Source of the DNA: Diadophis punctatus similis
Lineage: Eukaryota > Chordata > Lepidosauria > Squamata > Dipsadidae
Direction: 5' to 3'
Assembly: GCA_023053685.1 (NCBI GenBank)
Contig: JALIGW010000061.1
Location: forward strand, 2,064,001-2,128,000
Length of the DNA stretch: 64,000 bases
The notes under the pieces were generated by a model, which was not told the origin of the DNA, ran no database searches, and saw only the letters and a list, made by a program, of their open reading frames with translations. Shown here piece after piece: positions 23,431 through 36,646 of the stretch; positions within the stretch are counted from its first letter, which is position 1, and each line of letters begins with the position of its first letter. Made by a program: the position numbers and the translations under genes.

Positions 23431-25892
23431 TGTGAATTCAAACTACAATGGAGTGAGGTTTCTTCCCCCAGATACTCACAGGTCTCAGCCAGGAACTCCA
23501 CTCCAGCTTCTGTGAATTCAAACTACAATGGAGTGAGGTTTTTTCCCCCAGATACTAACAGGTCTCAGCCAGGAACTCCACCCGCAGCTTCTGTGAATTC
23601 AAACTACGATGGAGTGAGGTTTCTTCCCCCAGATAATCACAGGTCTCAGCCAGGAACTCCACGCCCAGCTTCTGTGAAATCAAACTACAATGTAGTGAGG
23701 TTTCTTCCCCCAGATACTCACAGGTCTCAGCCAGGAACTCCACCCCCAGCTTCTGTGAATTCAAACTACAATGGAGTGAGGTTTTTTTCCCCAGATACAC
23801 ACCTGTCTCAGCCAGGAACTCCACCCCCAGCTTCTGTGAATTGAAACTACAATGCAGTGAGGTTTTTTTCCCAGATACTCACAGGTCTCAGCCTGGAACT
23901 TCACCCCCAGCTTCTGTGAATTGAAAATACAATGCAATGAGGTTTTTTCCCCCAGATACTCACAGGTCTCAGCCAGGAGCTCCACCTCCAGCTTCTGTGA
24001 ATTCAAACTACAATGCAGCGAGGTTTTCCCCCCCAGATACTCACAAGTGTCATCCAGGAACTCCACCCCCAGCTTCTTTGAATTCAAACTACAATGGAGT
24101 GAGGTTTTTTCTCCCAGATACTCACAGGTCTCAACCAAGAACTCCAGCAACAGCTTCTGTGAATTCAAACTACAATGGAGTGAGGTTTTGTTCCCCCAGA
24201 TACTCACAGGTCTCAGCCAAGAACTCCACCCACAGCTTCTGTGAATTCAAACTACAATGGAGTGAGGTTCCCCCCCCCAGATACTCACAGGTCTCAGCAA
24301 GGACCTCCACCCCCAGCTTTTGTGAATTCAAACTACAATGGAGTGAGGTTTTCCCCCGATACTCACAGGTCTCAGCCAGGAACTCCACCCCCAGCTTTTG
24401 TGAATTCAAACTACAATGGAGTGAGGTTCCCCCCCCCCGATACTCACAGGTCTCAGCCAGGAACTCCACCCCCAGCTTCTGTGAAATCAAATTACAATGG
24501 AGTGAGGTTTTTTTCCCAGATACTCACAGGTCTCAGCCAGGAACTCCACCCCCAGCTTCTGTGAATTGAAACTACAATGCAGTGAGGTTTTGTTCCCCCA
24601 GATACTCACGGGTCTCAGCCAAGAACTCCATGGCCAGCTTCTGTGAATTCAAACTACAATGGAGTGAGGTTTGTTCCCCCAGATACTCACAGGTATCAGC
24701 CAGGAACTCCACCCCAGCTTCTGTGAATTGAAACTACAATGCAGTGAGGTTTTCTTCCCCAGATACAAACCTGTCTCCGCCAGGTACTCCACTCCCAGCT
24801 TCTGTGAATTGAAATGACAATGCAGTGAGGTTTCCCCCCCCCCAGATACTCACAGATCTCAGCAAGGACCTCCACCCCCAGCTTTTGTGAATTTAAACTA
24901 CAATGGAGTGAGGTTTCCCCCCCCCCATACTCACAGGTCTCAGCCAGGAACTCCACCCCCAGCTTCTGTGAAATCAAACTACAATGGAGTGAGGTTTTTT
25001 CCCAGATACTCACAGGTCTCAGCCAGGAACTCCATGCGCAGCTTCTGTGAATTCAAACTACAATGGAGTGAGGTTTTTTTCCGAGATACTCACAGGTCTC
25101 AGCCAGGAACTCCAACCACAGCTTCTGTGAATTGAAAATACAATGCAGTGAGGTTTTTCCCCCCAGATACTCACAGGAATCAGCCAGGAACTCCACCCCC
25201 AGTTTCTGTGAATTCAAACTACAATGCAGCAGGGTTTTTCCCCCCAGATACTCACAAGTCTCATCCAGGAACTCCACCCCCAGCTTCTGTGAATTCAAAC
25301 TACAATGGATTGAGGTTTTGTCCCCCAGATACACACACGTCTCAGCCAGGAACTCCACCAACAGCTTCTGTGAATTCAAACTACAATGGAGTGAGGTTTG
25401 TTCCCCCAGATACTCACAGGTCTCAGCCAGGAACTCCACCCCCAGCTTCTGTGAATTCAAACTACAATGGAGTGAGGTTTTTTCCCCGAGATACTAACAA
25501 GTCTCAGCCAGGAACTCCACCCGCAGCTTCTGTGAATTCAAACTACAATGGAGTGAGGTTTCTTCCCCCAGATACTCACAGGTCTCAGCCAGGAACTCCA
25601 CCCCCAGCTTCTGTGAATTCAAACTACAATGGAGTGAGGTTTGATTCCGCAGATAATCACAGGTCTCAGCCAGGAACTCCACCCCCAGCTTCTGTGAATT
25701 CAAACTACAATGGAGTGAGGTTTGTTCCCCCAGATACTCACAGGTCTCAGCCAGGAACTCCACCCCCAGTTTCTGTGAATTCAAACTGCAATGGAGTGAA
25801 GTTTTTCCCCCCAGATACTCACAGGTATCAGCCAGGAACTCCACCCCAGCTTCTGTGAATTGAAACTACAATGCAGTGAGGTTTTTCTCCCA
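23431..25892 (+). repeat. Satellite domain between the 1.29-kb and 1.45-kb duplications
   Basis: About 30 monomers. The interval 23.55-24.63 kb matches 44.22-45.29 kb at an offset of 20,666 bp. The interval 24.65-25.86 kb matches 46.69-47.89 kb at 22,036 bp. The change of about 1,370 bp is an additional 17-monomer block in the later copy. From about 25.05 kb it also matches 0.75 kb onward (24,303 bp). Local markers are an ACGATGGAG variant at about 23.61 kb, a GGAGCTCCACCTCC monomer at about 23.98 kb and an ATACAAACCTGTCTCCGCC monomer at about 24.76 kb. No gene. Confidence 0.8.
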
Positions 25893-27344
25893 GATACTCA
25901 CAGGTCTCAGCCAAGAACTCCACCCCCAGCTTCTGTGAATTCAAACTACAATGGAGTGAGGTTTTGTTCCCCCAGATACTCACAGGTCTCAGCCAAGAAC
26001 TCCACCCCCAGCTTCTGTGAATTCAAACTACAATGGAGTGAGGTTCCCCCCCCCAGATACTCACAGGTCTCAGCAAGGACCTCCACCCCCAGCTTTTGTG
26101 AATTCAAACTACAATGGAGTGAGGTTTTCCCGCCGATACTCACAGGTCTCAGCCAGGAACTCCACTCCCAGCTTCTGTGAATTCAAACTACAATGGAGTG
26201 AGGTTCCCCCCCCCAGATACTCACAGGTCTCAGCCAGGAACTCCACCCCCAGCTTCTGTGAAATCAAACTACAATGGAGTGAGGTTTTTTTCCCAGATAC
26301 TCACAGGTCTTAGCCAGGAACTCCACCCCCAGCTACTGTGAATTGAAACTACAATGCAGTGAGGTTTTGTTCCCCCAGATACTCACGGGTCTAAGCCAGG
26401 AAGTCCACGCCCAGCTTCTGTGAATTCAAACTACAATGGAGTGAGGTTTGTTCCCCCAGATACTCACAGGTATCATCCAGGAACTCCACCCCAGCTTCTG
26501 TGAATTGAAACTACAATGCAGTGAGGTTTTTCCCCCCAGATACTCACAAGCCTCAGCCAGGAATTCCACCCCCAGCTTCTGTGAATTCAAACTGAAATGG
26601 ATTGAGGTTTTTCTCCCAGATACTCACAGGTCTCAGCCAGGAACTCCACCCCCAGCTTCTGTGAATTCAAACTGCAATGGAGTGAGGTTTTTTCCCCCAG
26701 ATACTAACAGGTCTCACCCAAGAACTCCACCCCCAGCTTCTGTGAATTCAAACTACAATGGATTGAGGTTTTTTTCCGAGATACTCACAGGTCTCAGCCA
26801 GGAACTCCAACCCCAGCTTCTGTGAATTGAAAATACAATGCAGTGAGGTTTTTCCCCCCAGATACTCACAGGTCTCAGCCAGGAACTCCACCCCCAGCTT
26901 CTGTGAATTCAGACTACAATGCAGCGAGGTTTTTTCCCCCAGATACTCACAAGTCTCATCCAGGAACTCCACCCCCAGCTTCTTTGAATTCAAACTACAA
27001 TGGATTGAGGTTTTGTCCCCCAGATACTCACACGTCTCAGCCAGGAACTCCACCCACAGCTTCTGTGAATTCAAACTACAATGGAGTGAGGTTTCTTCCC
27101 CCAGATACTCACAGGTCTCAGCCAGGAACTCCACCCCCAGCTTCTGTGAAATCAAACTACAATGGAGTGAGGTTTTTTTCCCAGATACTCACAGGTCTCA
27201 GCCAGGAACTCCACCCCCAGCTTCTGTGAATTCAAACTGCAATGGAGTGAGGTTTTTTCCCCCAGATACTAACAGGTCTCACCCAAGAACTCCACCCCCA
27301 GCTTCTGTGAATTCAAACTACAATGGATTGAGGTTTTTTTCCGA
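25893..27344 (+). repeat. 1,452-bp tandem duplication, copy A
   Basis: About 1.33 kb (25,893-27,226) is repeated at 27,345-28,678, an offset of 1,452 bp or about 18 monomers. The reverse-strand translations of 26,748-27,155 and 28,200-28,607 are identical over 135 codons, so the event looks recent. The remaining 118 bp (27,227-27,344) is a connector copied from about 26.66-26.78 kb: it repeats the AACTGCAATGGAG, ATACTAACAGGTCTCACCC and TTTTTTTCCGAGATAC monomers. The copy ends at a hybrid monomer. The related block at 47.9-49.2 kb has only one copy, and its offset accordingly drops from 22,038 to 20,586 bp, a difference of exactly 1,452. Confidence 0.87.
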
Positions 27345-30300
27345 GATACTCACAGGTCTCAGCCAAGAACTCCACCCCCAGCTTCTGTGAATTCAAACTA
27401 CAATGGAGTGAGGTTTTGTTCCCCCAGATACTCACAGGTCTCAGCCAAGAACTCCACCCCCAGCTTCTGTGAATTCAAACTACAATGGAGTGAGGTTCCC
27501 CCCCCCAGATACTCACAGGTCTCAGCAAGGACCTCCACCCCCAGCTTTTGTGAATTCAAACTACAATGGAGTGAGGTTTTCCCGCCGATACTCACAGGTC
27601 TCAGCCAGGAACTCCACTCCCAGCTTCTGTGAATTCAAACTACAATGGAGTGAGGTTCCCCCCCCCAGATACTCACAGGTCTCAGCCAGGAACTCCACCC
27701 CCAGCTTCTGTGAAATCAAACTACAATGGAGTGAGGTTTTTTTCCCAGATACTCACAGGTCTTAGCCAGGAACTCCACCCCCAGCTACTGTGAATTGAAA
27801 CTACAATGCAGTGAGGTTTTGTTCCCCCAGATACTCACGGGTCTCAGCCAGGAAGTCCACGCCCAGCTTCTGTGAATTCAAACTACAATGGAGTGAGGTT
27901 TGTTCCCCCAGATACTCACAGGTATCATCCAGGAACTCCACCCCAGCTTCTGTGAATTGAAACTACAATGCAGTGAGGTTTTTCCCCCCAGATACTCACA
28001 AGCCTCAGCCAGGAATTCCACCCCCAGCTTCTGTGAATTCAAACTGAAATGGATTGAGGTTTTTCTCCCAGATACTCACAGGTCTCAGCCAGGAACTCCA
28101 CCCCCAGCTTCTGTGAATTCAAACTGCAATGGAGTGAGGTTTTTTCCCCCAGATACTAACAGGTCTCACCCAAGAACTCCACCCCCAGCTTCTGTGAATT
28201 CAAACTACAATGGATTGAGGTTTTTTTCCGAGATACTCACAGGTCTCAGCCAGGAACTCCAACCCCAGCTTCTGTGAATTGAAAATACAATGCAGTGAGG
28301 TTTTTCCCCCCAGATACTCACAGGTCTCAGCCAGGAACTCCACCCCCAGCTTCTGTGAATTCAGACTACAATGCAGCGAGGTTTTTTCCCCCAGATACTC
28401 ACAAGTCTCATCCAGGAACTCCACCCCCAGCTTCTTTGAATTCAAACTACAATGGATTGAGGTTTTGTCCCCCAGATACTCACACGTCTCAGCCAGGAAC
28501 TCCACCCACAGCTTCTGTGAATTCAAACTACAATGGAGTGAGGTTTCTTCCCCCAGATACTCACAGGTCTCAGCCAGGAACTCCACCCCCAGCTTCTGTG
28601 AAATCAAACTACAATGGAGTGAGGTTTTTTTCCCAGATACTCACAGGTCTCAGCCAGGAACTCCACCCCCAGCTTCTGTGAATTGAAACTACAATGCAGT
28701 GAGGTTTTTTTCCCAAATACTCACAGGTCTCAGCCTGGAACTTCACCCCCAGCTTCTGTGAATTGAAAATACAATGCAATGAGGTTTTTTCCCCCAGATA
28801 CTCACAGGTCTCAGCCAGGAGCTCCACCTCCAGCTTTTGTGAATTCAAACTACAATGCAGCGAGGTTTTCCCCCCCAGATACTCACAAGTGTCATCCAGG
28901 AACTCCACCCCCAGCTTCTTTGAATTCAAACTACAATGGAGTGAGGTTTTTTCTCCCAGATACTCACAGGTCTCAGCCAAGAACTCCACCCACAGCTTCT
29001 GTGAATTCAAACTACAATGGAGTGAGGTTCCCCCCCCCAGATACTCACAGGTCTCAGCAAGGACCTCCACCCCCAGCTTTTGTGAATTCAAACTACAATG
29101 GAGTGAGGTTTTCCCCCGATACTCACAGGTCTCAGCCAGGAACTCCACCCCCAGCTTTTGTGAATTCAAACTACAATGGAGTGAGGTTCCCCCCCCCGAT
29201 ACTCACAGGTCTCAGCCAGGAACTCCACCCCCAGCTTCTGTGAAATCAAATTACAATGGAGTGAGGTTTTTTTCCCAGATACTCACAGGTCTCAGTCAGG
29301 AACTCCACCCCCAGCTTCTGTGAATTGAAACTACAATGCAGTGAGGTTTTGTTCCCCCAGATACTCACGGGTCTCAGCCAAGAACTCCATGGCCAGCTTC
29401 TGTGAATTCAAACTACAATGGAGTGAGGTTTGTTCCCCCAGATACTCACAGGTATCAGCCAGGAACTCCACCCCAGCTTCTGTGAATTGAAACTACAATG
29501 CAGTGAGGTTTCTTCCCCCAGATACTCACAGGTCTCAGCCAGGAACTCCACGCCCAGCTTCTGTGAATTCAAACTACAATGTAGTGAGGTTTGTTCCCCC
29601 AGATACTCACAGGTCTCAGCCAGGAACTCCACCCCCAGTTTCTGTGAATTCAAACTACAATGGAGTGATGTTTTTTCCCCAGATACAAACCTGTCTCCGC
29701 CAGGAACTCCACCCCCAGCTTCTGTTAATTGAAACGACAATGCAGTGAGGTTCCCCCCCCCAGATACTCACAGATCTCAGCAAGGACCTCCACCCCCAGC
29801 TTCTGTGAAATCAAACTACAATGGAGTGAGGTTTTTTTCCCAGATACTCACAGGTCTCAGCCAGGAACTCAACCCCCAGCTTCTGTGAATTCAAACTACA
29901 ATGGATTGAGGTTTTTTTTCGAGATAAACACAGGTCTCAGCCAGGAACTCCAACCCCAGCTTCTGTGAATTGAAAATACAATGCAGTGAGGTTTTTCCCC
30001 CCAGATACTCACAGGAATCAGCCAGGAACTCCACCCCCAGCTTCTGTGAATTCAAACTACAATGCAGCGAGGTTTTCCCCCCCAGATACTCACAAGTGTC
30101 ATCCAGGAACTCCACCCCCAGCTTCTTTGAATTCAAACTACAATGGAGTGAGGTTTTTTCTCCCAGATACTCACAGGTCTCAACCAAGAACTCCACCAAC
30201 AGCTTCTGTGAATTCAAACTACAATGGAGTGAGGTTTTGTTCCCCCAGATACTCACAGGTCTCAGCCAAGAACTCCACCCCCAGCTTCTGTGAATTCAAA

Positions 30301-31780
30301 CTACAATGGAGTGAGGTTCCCCCCCCCAGATACTCACAGGTCTCAGCAAGGACCTCCACCCCCAGCTTTTGTGAATTCAAACTACAATGGAGTGAGGTTT
30401 TCCCCCGATACTCACAGGTCTCAGCCAGGAACTCCACCCCCAGCTTTTGTGAATTCAAACTACAATGGAGTGAGGTTCCCCCCCCCCCGATACTCACAGG
30501 TCTCAGCCAGGAACTCCACCCCCAGCTTCTGTGAAATCAAATTACAATGGAGTGAGGTTTTTTTCCCAGATACTCACAGGTCTCAGCCAGGAACTCCACC
30601 CCCAGCTTCTGTGAATTGAAACTACAATGCAGTGAGGTTTCTTCCCCCAGATACTCACAGGTCTCAGCCAGGAACTCCACGCCCAGCTTCTGTGAATTCA
30701 AACTACAATGTAGTGAGGTTTGTTCCCCCAGATACTCACAGGTCTCAGCCAGGAACTCCACCCCCAGCTTCTGTGAATTCAAACTACAATGGAGTGAGGT
30801 TTTTTTCCCCAGATACAAACCTGTCTCCGCCAGGAACTCCACTCCCAGCTTCTGTGAATTGAAATGACAATGCAGTGAGGTTTCCCCCCCCCCAGATACT
30901 CACAGATCTCAGCAAGGACCTCCACCCCCAGCTTCTGTGAAATCAAACTACAATGGAGTGAGGTTTTTTCCCAGATACTCACAGGTCTCAGCCAGGAACT
31001 CCATGCCCAGCTTCTGTGAATTCAAACTACAATGGAGTGAGGTTTTTTTCCGAGATACTCACATGTCTCAGCCAGGAACTCCAACCACAGCTTCTGTGAA
31101 TTGAAAATACAATGCAGTGAGGTTTTTCCCCCCAGATACTCACAGGAATCAGCCAGGAACTCCACCCCCAGTTTCTGTGAATTCAAACTACAATGCAGCA
31201 GGGTTTTTCCCCCCAGATACTCACAAGTCTCATCCAGGAACTCCACCCCCAGCTTCTGTGAATTCAAACTACAATGGATTGAGGTTTTGTCCCCCAGATA
31301 CTCACACGTCTCAGCCAGGAACTCCACCAACAGCTTCTGTGAATTCAAACTACAATGGAGTGAGGTTTTTTCCCCGAGATACTAACAAGTCTCAGCCAGG
31401 AACTCCACCCGCAGCTTCTGTGAATTCAAACTACAATGGAGTGAGGTTTCTTCCCCCAGATACTCACAGGTCTCAGCCAGGAACTCCACCCCCAGCTTCT
31501 GTGAATTCAAACTACAATGGAGTGAGGTTTGATTCCGCAGATAATCACAGGTCTCAGCCAGGAACTCCACCCCCAGCTTCTGTGAATTCAAACTACAATG
31601 GAGTGAGGTTTGTTCCCCCAGATACTCACAGGTCTCAGCCAGGAACTCCACCCCCAGTTTCTGTGAATTCAAACTGCAATGGAGTGAAGTTTTTCCCCCC
31701 AGATACTCACAGGTATCAGCCAGGAACTCCACCCCAGCTTCTGTGAATTGAAACTACAATGCAGTGAGGTTTTTCTCCCA
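27345..31780 (+). repeat. 4,436-bp tandem unit, copy 1 (contains copy B of the 1,452-bp repeat)
   Basis: About 55 monomers. The sequence matches the following block at an offset of 4,436 bp (28,200 with 32,636; 28,609 with 33,045; 29,387 with 33,823). From about 29.8 kb the offset becomes 4,516-4,517 bp because this copy has one fewer monomer. The first 1.33 kb is copy B of the 1,452 bp duplication. A variant with TTTTTTTTCGAGATAAACAC lies near 29.91 kb and recurs near 34.43, 45.90, 50.59, 54.06 and 57.13 kb. The part from 31.0 kb is the same type as 0.75 and 25.05 kb, with one monomer fewer near 31.36 kb. No gene. Confidence 0.85.
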
Positions 31781-34700
31781 GATACTCACAGGTCTCAGCC
31801 AAGAACTCCACCCCCAGCTTCTGTGAATTCAAACTACAATGGAGTGAGGTTTTGTTCCCCCAGATACTCACAGGTCTCAGCCAAGAACTCCACCCCCAGC
31901 TTCTGTGAATTCAAACTACAATGGAGTGAGGTTCCCCCCCCCAGATACTCACAGGTCTCAGCAAGGACCTCCACCCCCAGCTTTTGTGAATTCAAACTAC
32001 AATGGAGTGAGGTTTTCCCGCCGATACTCACAGGTCTCAGCCAGGAACTCCACTCCCAGCTTCTGTGAATTCAAACTACAATGGAGTGAGGTTCCCCCCC
32101 CCAGATACTCACAGGTCTCAGCCAGGAACTCCACCCCCAGCTTCTGTGAAATCAAACTACAATGGAGTGAGGTTTTTTTCCCAGATACTCACAGGTCTTA
32201 GCCAGGAACTCCACCCCCAGCTACTGTGAATTGAAACTACAATGCAGTGAGGTTTTGTTCCCCCAGATACTCACGGGTCTCAGCCAGGAAGTCCACACCC
32301 AGCTTCTGTGAATTCAAACTACAATGGAGTGAGGTTTGTTCCCCCAGATACTCACAGGTATCATCCAGGAACTCCACCCCAGCTTCTGTGAATTGAAACT
32401 ACAATGCAGTGAGGTTTTTCCCCCCAGATACTCACAAGCCTCAGCCAGGAATTCCACCCCCAGCTTCTGTGAATTCAAACTGAAATGGATTGAGGTTTTT
32501 CTCCCAGATACTCACAGGTCTCAGCCAGGAACTCCACCCCCAGCTTCTGTGAATTCAAACTGCAATGGAGTGAGGTTTTTTCCCCCAGATACTAACAGGT
32601 CTCACCCAAGAACTCCACCCCCAGCTTCTGTGAATTCAAACTACAATGGATTGAGGTTTTTTTCCGAGATACTCACAGGTCTCAGCCAGGAACTCCAACC
32701 CCAGCTTCTGTGAATTGAAAATACAATGCAGTGAGGTTTTTCCCCCCAGATACTCACAGGTCTCAGCCAGGAACTCCACCCCCAGCTTCTGTGAATTCAG
32801 ACTACAATGCAGCGAGGTTTTTCCCCCCAGATACTCACAAGTCTCATCCAGGAACTCCACCCCCAGCTTCTTTGAATTCAAACTACAATGGATTGAGGTT
32901 TTGTCCCCCAGATACTCACACGTCTCAGCCAGGAACTCCACCCACAGCTTCTGTGAATTCAAACTACAATGGAGTGAGGTTTCTTCCCCCAGATACTCAC
33001 AGGTCTCAGCCAGGAACTCCACCCCCAGCTTCTGTGAAATCAAACTACAATGGAGTGAGGTTTTTTTCCCAGATACTCACAGGTCTCAGCCAGGAACTCC
33101 ACCCCCAGCTTCTGTGAATTGAAACTACAATGCAGTGAGGTTTTTTTCCCAAATACTCACAGGTCTCAGCCTGGAACTTCACCCCCAGCTTCTGTGAATT
33201 GAAAATACAATGCAATGAGGTTTTTTCCCCCAGATACTCACAGGTCTCAGCCAGGAGCTCCACCTCCAGCTTTTGTGAATTCAAACTACAATGCAGCGAG
33301 GTTTTCCCCCCCAGATACTCACAAGTGTCATCCAGGAACTCCACCCCCAGCTTCTTTGAATTCAAACTACAATGGAGTGAGGTTTTTTCTCCCAGATACT
33401 CACAGGTCTCAGCCAAGAACTCCACCCACAGCTTCTGTGAATTCAAACTACAATGGAGTGAGGTTCCCCCCCCCAGATACTCACAGGTCTCAGCAAGGAC
33501 CTCCACCCCCAGCTTTTGTGAATTCAAACTACAATGGAGTGAGGTTTTCCCCCGATACTCACAGGTCTCAGCCAGGAACTCCACCCCCAGCTTTTGTGAA
33601 TTCAAACTACAATGGAGTGAGGTTCCCCCCCCCGATACTCACAGGTCTCAGCCAGGAACTCCACCCCCAGCTTCTGTGAAATCAAATTACAATGGAGTGA
33701 GGTTTTTTTCCCAGATACTCACAGGTCTCAGTCAGGAACTCCACCCCCAGCTTCTGTGAATTGAAACTACAATGCAGTGAGGTTTTGTTCCCCCAGATAC
33801 TCACGGGTCTCAGCCAAGAACTCCATGGCCAGCTTCTGTGAATTCAAACTACAATGGAGTGAGGTTTGTTCCCCCAGATACTCACAGGTATCAGCCAGGA
33901 ACTCCACCCCAGCTTCTGTGAATTGAAACTACAATGCAGTGAGGTTTCTTCCCCCAGATACTCACAGGTCTCAGCCAGGAACTCCACGCCCAGCTTCTGT
34001 GAATTCAAACTACAATGTAGTGAGGTTTGTTCCCCCAGATACTCACAGGTCTCAGCCAGGAACTCCACCCCCAGTTTCTGTGAATTCAAACTACAATGGA
34101 GTGATGTTTTTTCCCCAGATACAAACCTGTCTCCGCCAGGAACTCCACCCCCAGCTTCTGTTAATTGAAACGACAATGCAGTGAGGTTCCCCCCCCCAGA
34201 TACTCACAGATCTCAGCAAGGACCTCCACCCCCAGCTTTTGTGAATTTAAACTACAATGGAGTGAGGTTTCCCCCCCCCCATACTCACAGGTCTCAGCCA
34301 GGAACTCCACCCCCAGCTTCTGTGAAATCAAACTACAATGGAGTGAGGTTTTTTTCCCAGATACTCACAGGTCTCAGCCAGGAACTCAACCCCCAGCTTC
34401 TGTGAATTCAAACTACAATGGATTGAGGTTTTTTTTCGAGATAAACACAGGTCTCAGCCAGGAACTCCAACCCCAGCTTCTGTGAATTGAAAATACAATG
34501 CAGTGAGGTTTTTCCCCCCAGATACTCACAGGAATCAGCCAGGAACTCCACCCCCAGCTTCTGTGAATTCAAACTACAATGCAGCGAGGTTTTCCCCCCC
34601 AGATACTCACAAGTGTCATCCAGGAACTCCACCCCCAGCTTCTTTGAATTCAAACTACAATGGAGTGAGGTTTTTTCTCCCAGATACTCACAGGTCTCAA

Positions 34701-35880
34701 CCAAGAACTCCACCAACAGCTTCTGTGAATTCAAACTACAATGGAGTGAGGTTTTGTTCCCCCAGATACTCACAGGTCTCAGCCAAGAACTCCACCCCCA
34801 GCTTCTGTGAATTCAAACTACAATGGAGTGAGGTTCCCCCCCCCAGATACTCACAGGTCTCAGCAAGGACCTCCACCCCCAGCTTTTGTGAATTCAAACT
34901 ACAATGGAGTGAGGTTTTCCCCCGATACTCACAGGTCTCAGCCAGGAACTCCACCCCCAGCTTTTGTGAATTCAAACTACAATGGAGTGAGGTTCCCCCC
35001 CCCCGATACTCACAGGTCTCAGCCAGGAACTCCACCCCCAGCTTCTGTGAAATCAAATTACAATGGAGTGAGGTTTTTTTCCCAGATACTCACAGGTCTC
35101 AGCCAGGAACTCCACCCCCAGCTTCTGTGAATTGAAACTACAATGCAGTGAGGTTTCTTCCCCCAGATACTCACAGGTCTCAGCCAGGAACTCCACGCCC
35201 AGCTTCTGTGAATTCAAACTACAATGTAGTGAGGTTTGTTCCCCCAGATACTCACAGGTCTCAGCCAGGAACTCCACCCCCAGCTTCTGTGAATTCAAAC
35301 TACAATGGAGTGAGGTTTTTTTCCCCAGATACAAACCTGTCTCCGCCAGGAACTCCACTCCCAGCTTCTGTGAATTGAAATGACAATGCAGTGAGGTTTC
35401 CCCCCCCCCAGATACTCACAGATCTCAGCAAGGACCTCCACCCCCAGCTTCTGTGAAATCAAACTACAATGGAGTGAGGTTTTTTCCCAGATACTCACAG
35501 GTCTCAGCCAGGAACTCCATGCCCAGCTTCTGTGAATTCAAACTACAATGGAGTGAGGTTTTTTTCCGAGATACTCACATGTCTCAGCCAGGAACTCCAA
35601 CCACAGCTTCTGTGAATTGAAAATACAATGCAGTGAGGTTTTTCCCCCCAGATACTCACAGGAATCAGCCAGGAACTCCACCCCCAGCTTCTGTGAATTC
35701 AAACTACAATGGATTGAGGTTTTGTCCCCCAGATACTCACACGTCTCAGCCAGGAACTCCACCAACAGCTTCTGTGAATTCAAACTACAATGGAGTGAGG
35801 TTTGTTCCCCCAGATACTCACAGGTCTCAGCCAGGAACTCCACCCCCAGCTTCAGTGAATTCAAACTACAATGGAGTGAG
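31781..35880 (+). repeat. 4,436-bp tandem unit, copy 2, with internal loss
   Basis: Repeats the previous unit until about 35.7 kb. It then lacks the GCAGCAGGG monomer and, at about 35.85-35.89 kb, passes from a CAGCTTCAGTGAATTC monomer straight into the TTTTTTCCCCCAGATACTAAC type. The distance between equivalent anchors is 4,436 bp in the first unit (28,200 to 32,636) but 3,306 bp here (32,636 to 35,942). The net loss is 1,130 bp, or about 14 monomers, although this copy gained one monomer near 34.25 kb. Outside these steps the two copies are nearly identical. No gene. Confidence 0.85.
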
Positions 35881-36646
35881 GTTTTTTCCCCCAGATACTA
35901 ACAGGTCTCACCCAAGAACTCCACCCCCAGCTTCTGTGAATTCAAACTACAATGGATTGAGGTTTTTTTCCGAGATACTCACAGGTCTCAGCCAGGAACT
36001 CCAACCCCAGCTTCTGTGAATTGAAAATACAATGCAGTGAGGTTTTTCCCCCCAGATACTCACAGGTCTCAGCCAGGAACTCCACCCCCAGCTTCTGTGA
36101 ATTCAGACTACAATGCAGCGAGGTTTTTCCCCCCAGATACTCACAAGTCTCATCCAGGAACTCCACCCCCAGCTTCTTTGAATTCAAACTACAATGGATT
36201 GAGGTTTTGTCCCCCAGATACTCACACGTCTCAGCCAGGAACTCCACCCACAGCTTCTGTGAATTCAAACTACAATGGAGTGAGGTTTCTTCCCCCAGAT
36301 ACTCACAGGTCTCAGCCAGGAACTCCACCCCCAGCTTCTGTGAAATCAAACTACAATGGAGTGAGGTTTTTTTCCCAGATACTCACAGGTCTCAGCCAGG
36401 AACTCCACCCCCAGCTTCTGTGAATTGAAACTACAATGCAGTGAGGTTTTTTTCCCAAATACTCACAGGTCTCAGCCTGGAACTTCACCCCCAGCTTCTG
36501 TGAATTGAAAATACAATGCAATGAGGTTTTTTCCCCCAGATACTCACAGGTCTCAGCCAGGAGCTCCACCTCCAGCTTCTGTGAATTCAAACTACAATGC
36601 AGCGAGGTTTTCCCCCCCAGATACTCACAAGTGTCATCCAGGAACT
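35881..36646 (+). repeat. Partial third copy of the 4.4-kb unit
   Basis: About 0.75 kb repeats the start of the unit seen at 28.2 and 32.6 kb (35,942 matches 32,636; offset 3,306 bp), including the GCCTGGAACTTCACC monomer near 36.48 kb and the AAGTGTCATCC monomer near 36.63 kb. It stops abruptly within a monomer at about 36,640, where a mosaic copy introduces the HindIII-marker domain. No gene. Confidence 0.82.

Noticed and set aside
29905..29935. CENP-B box in the TTTCGAGATAAACACAGG variant
   Set aside because: The left TTCG and the central A fit, but the required CGGG is CACA. It occurs in only about six monomers. Not a credible box.
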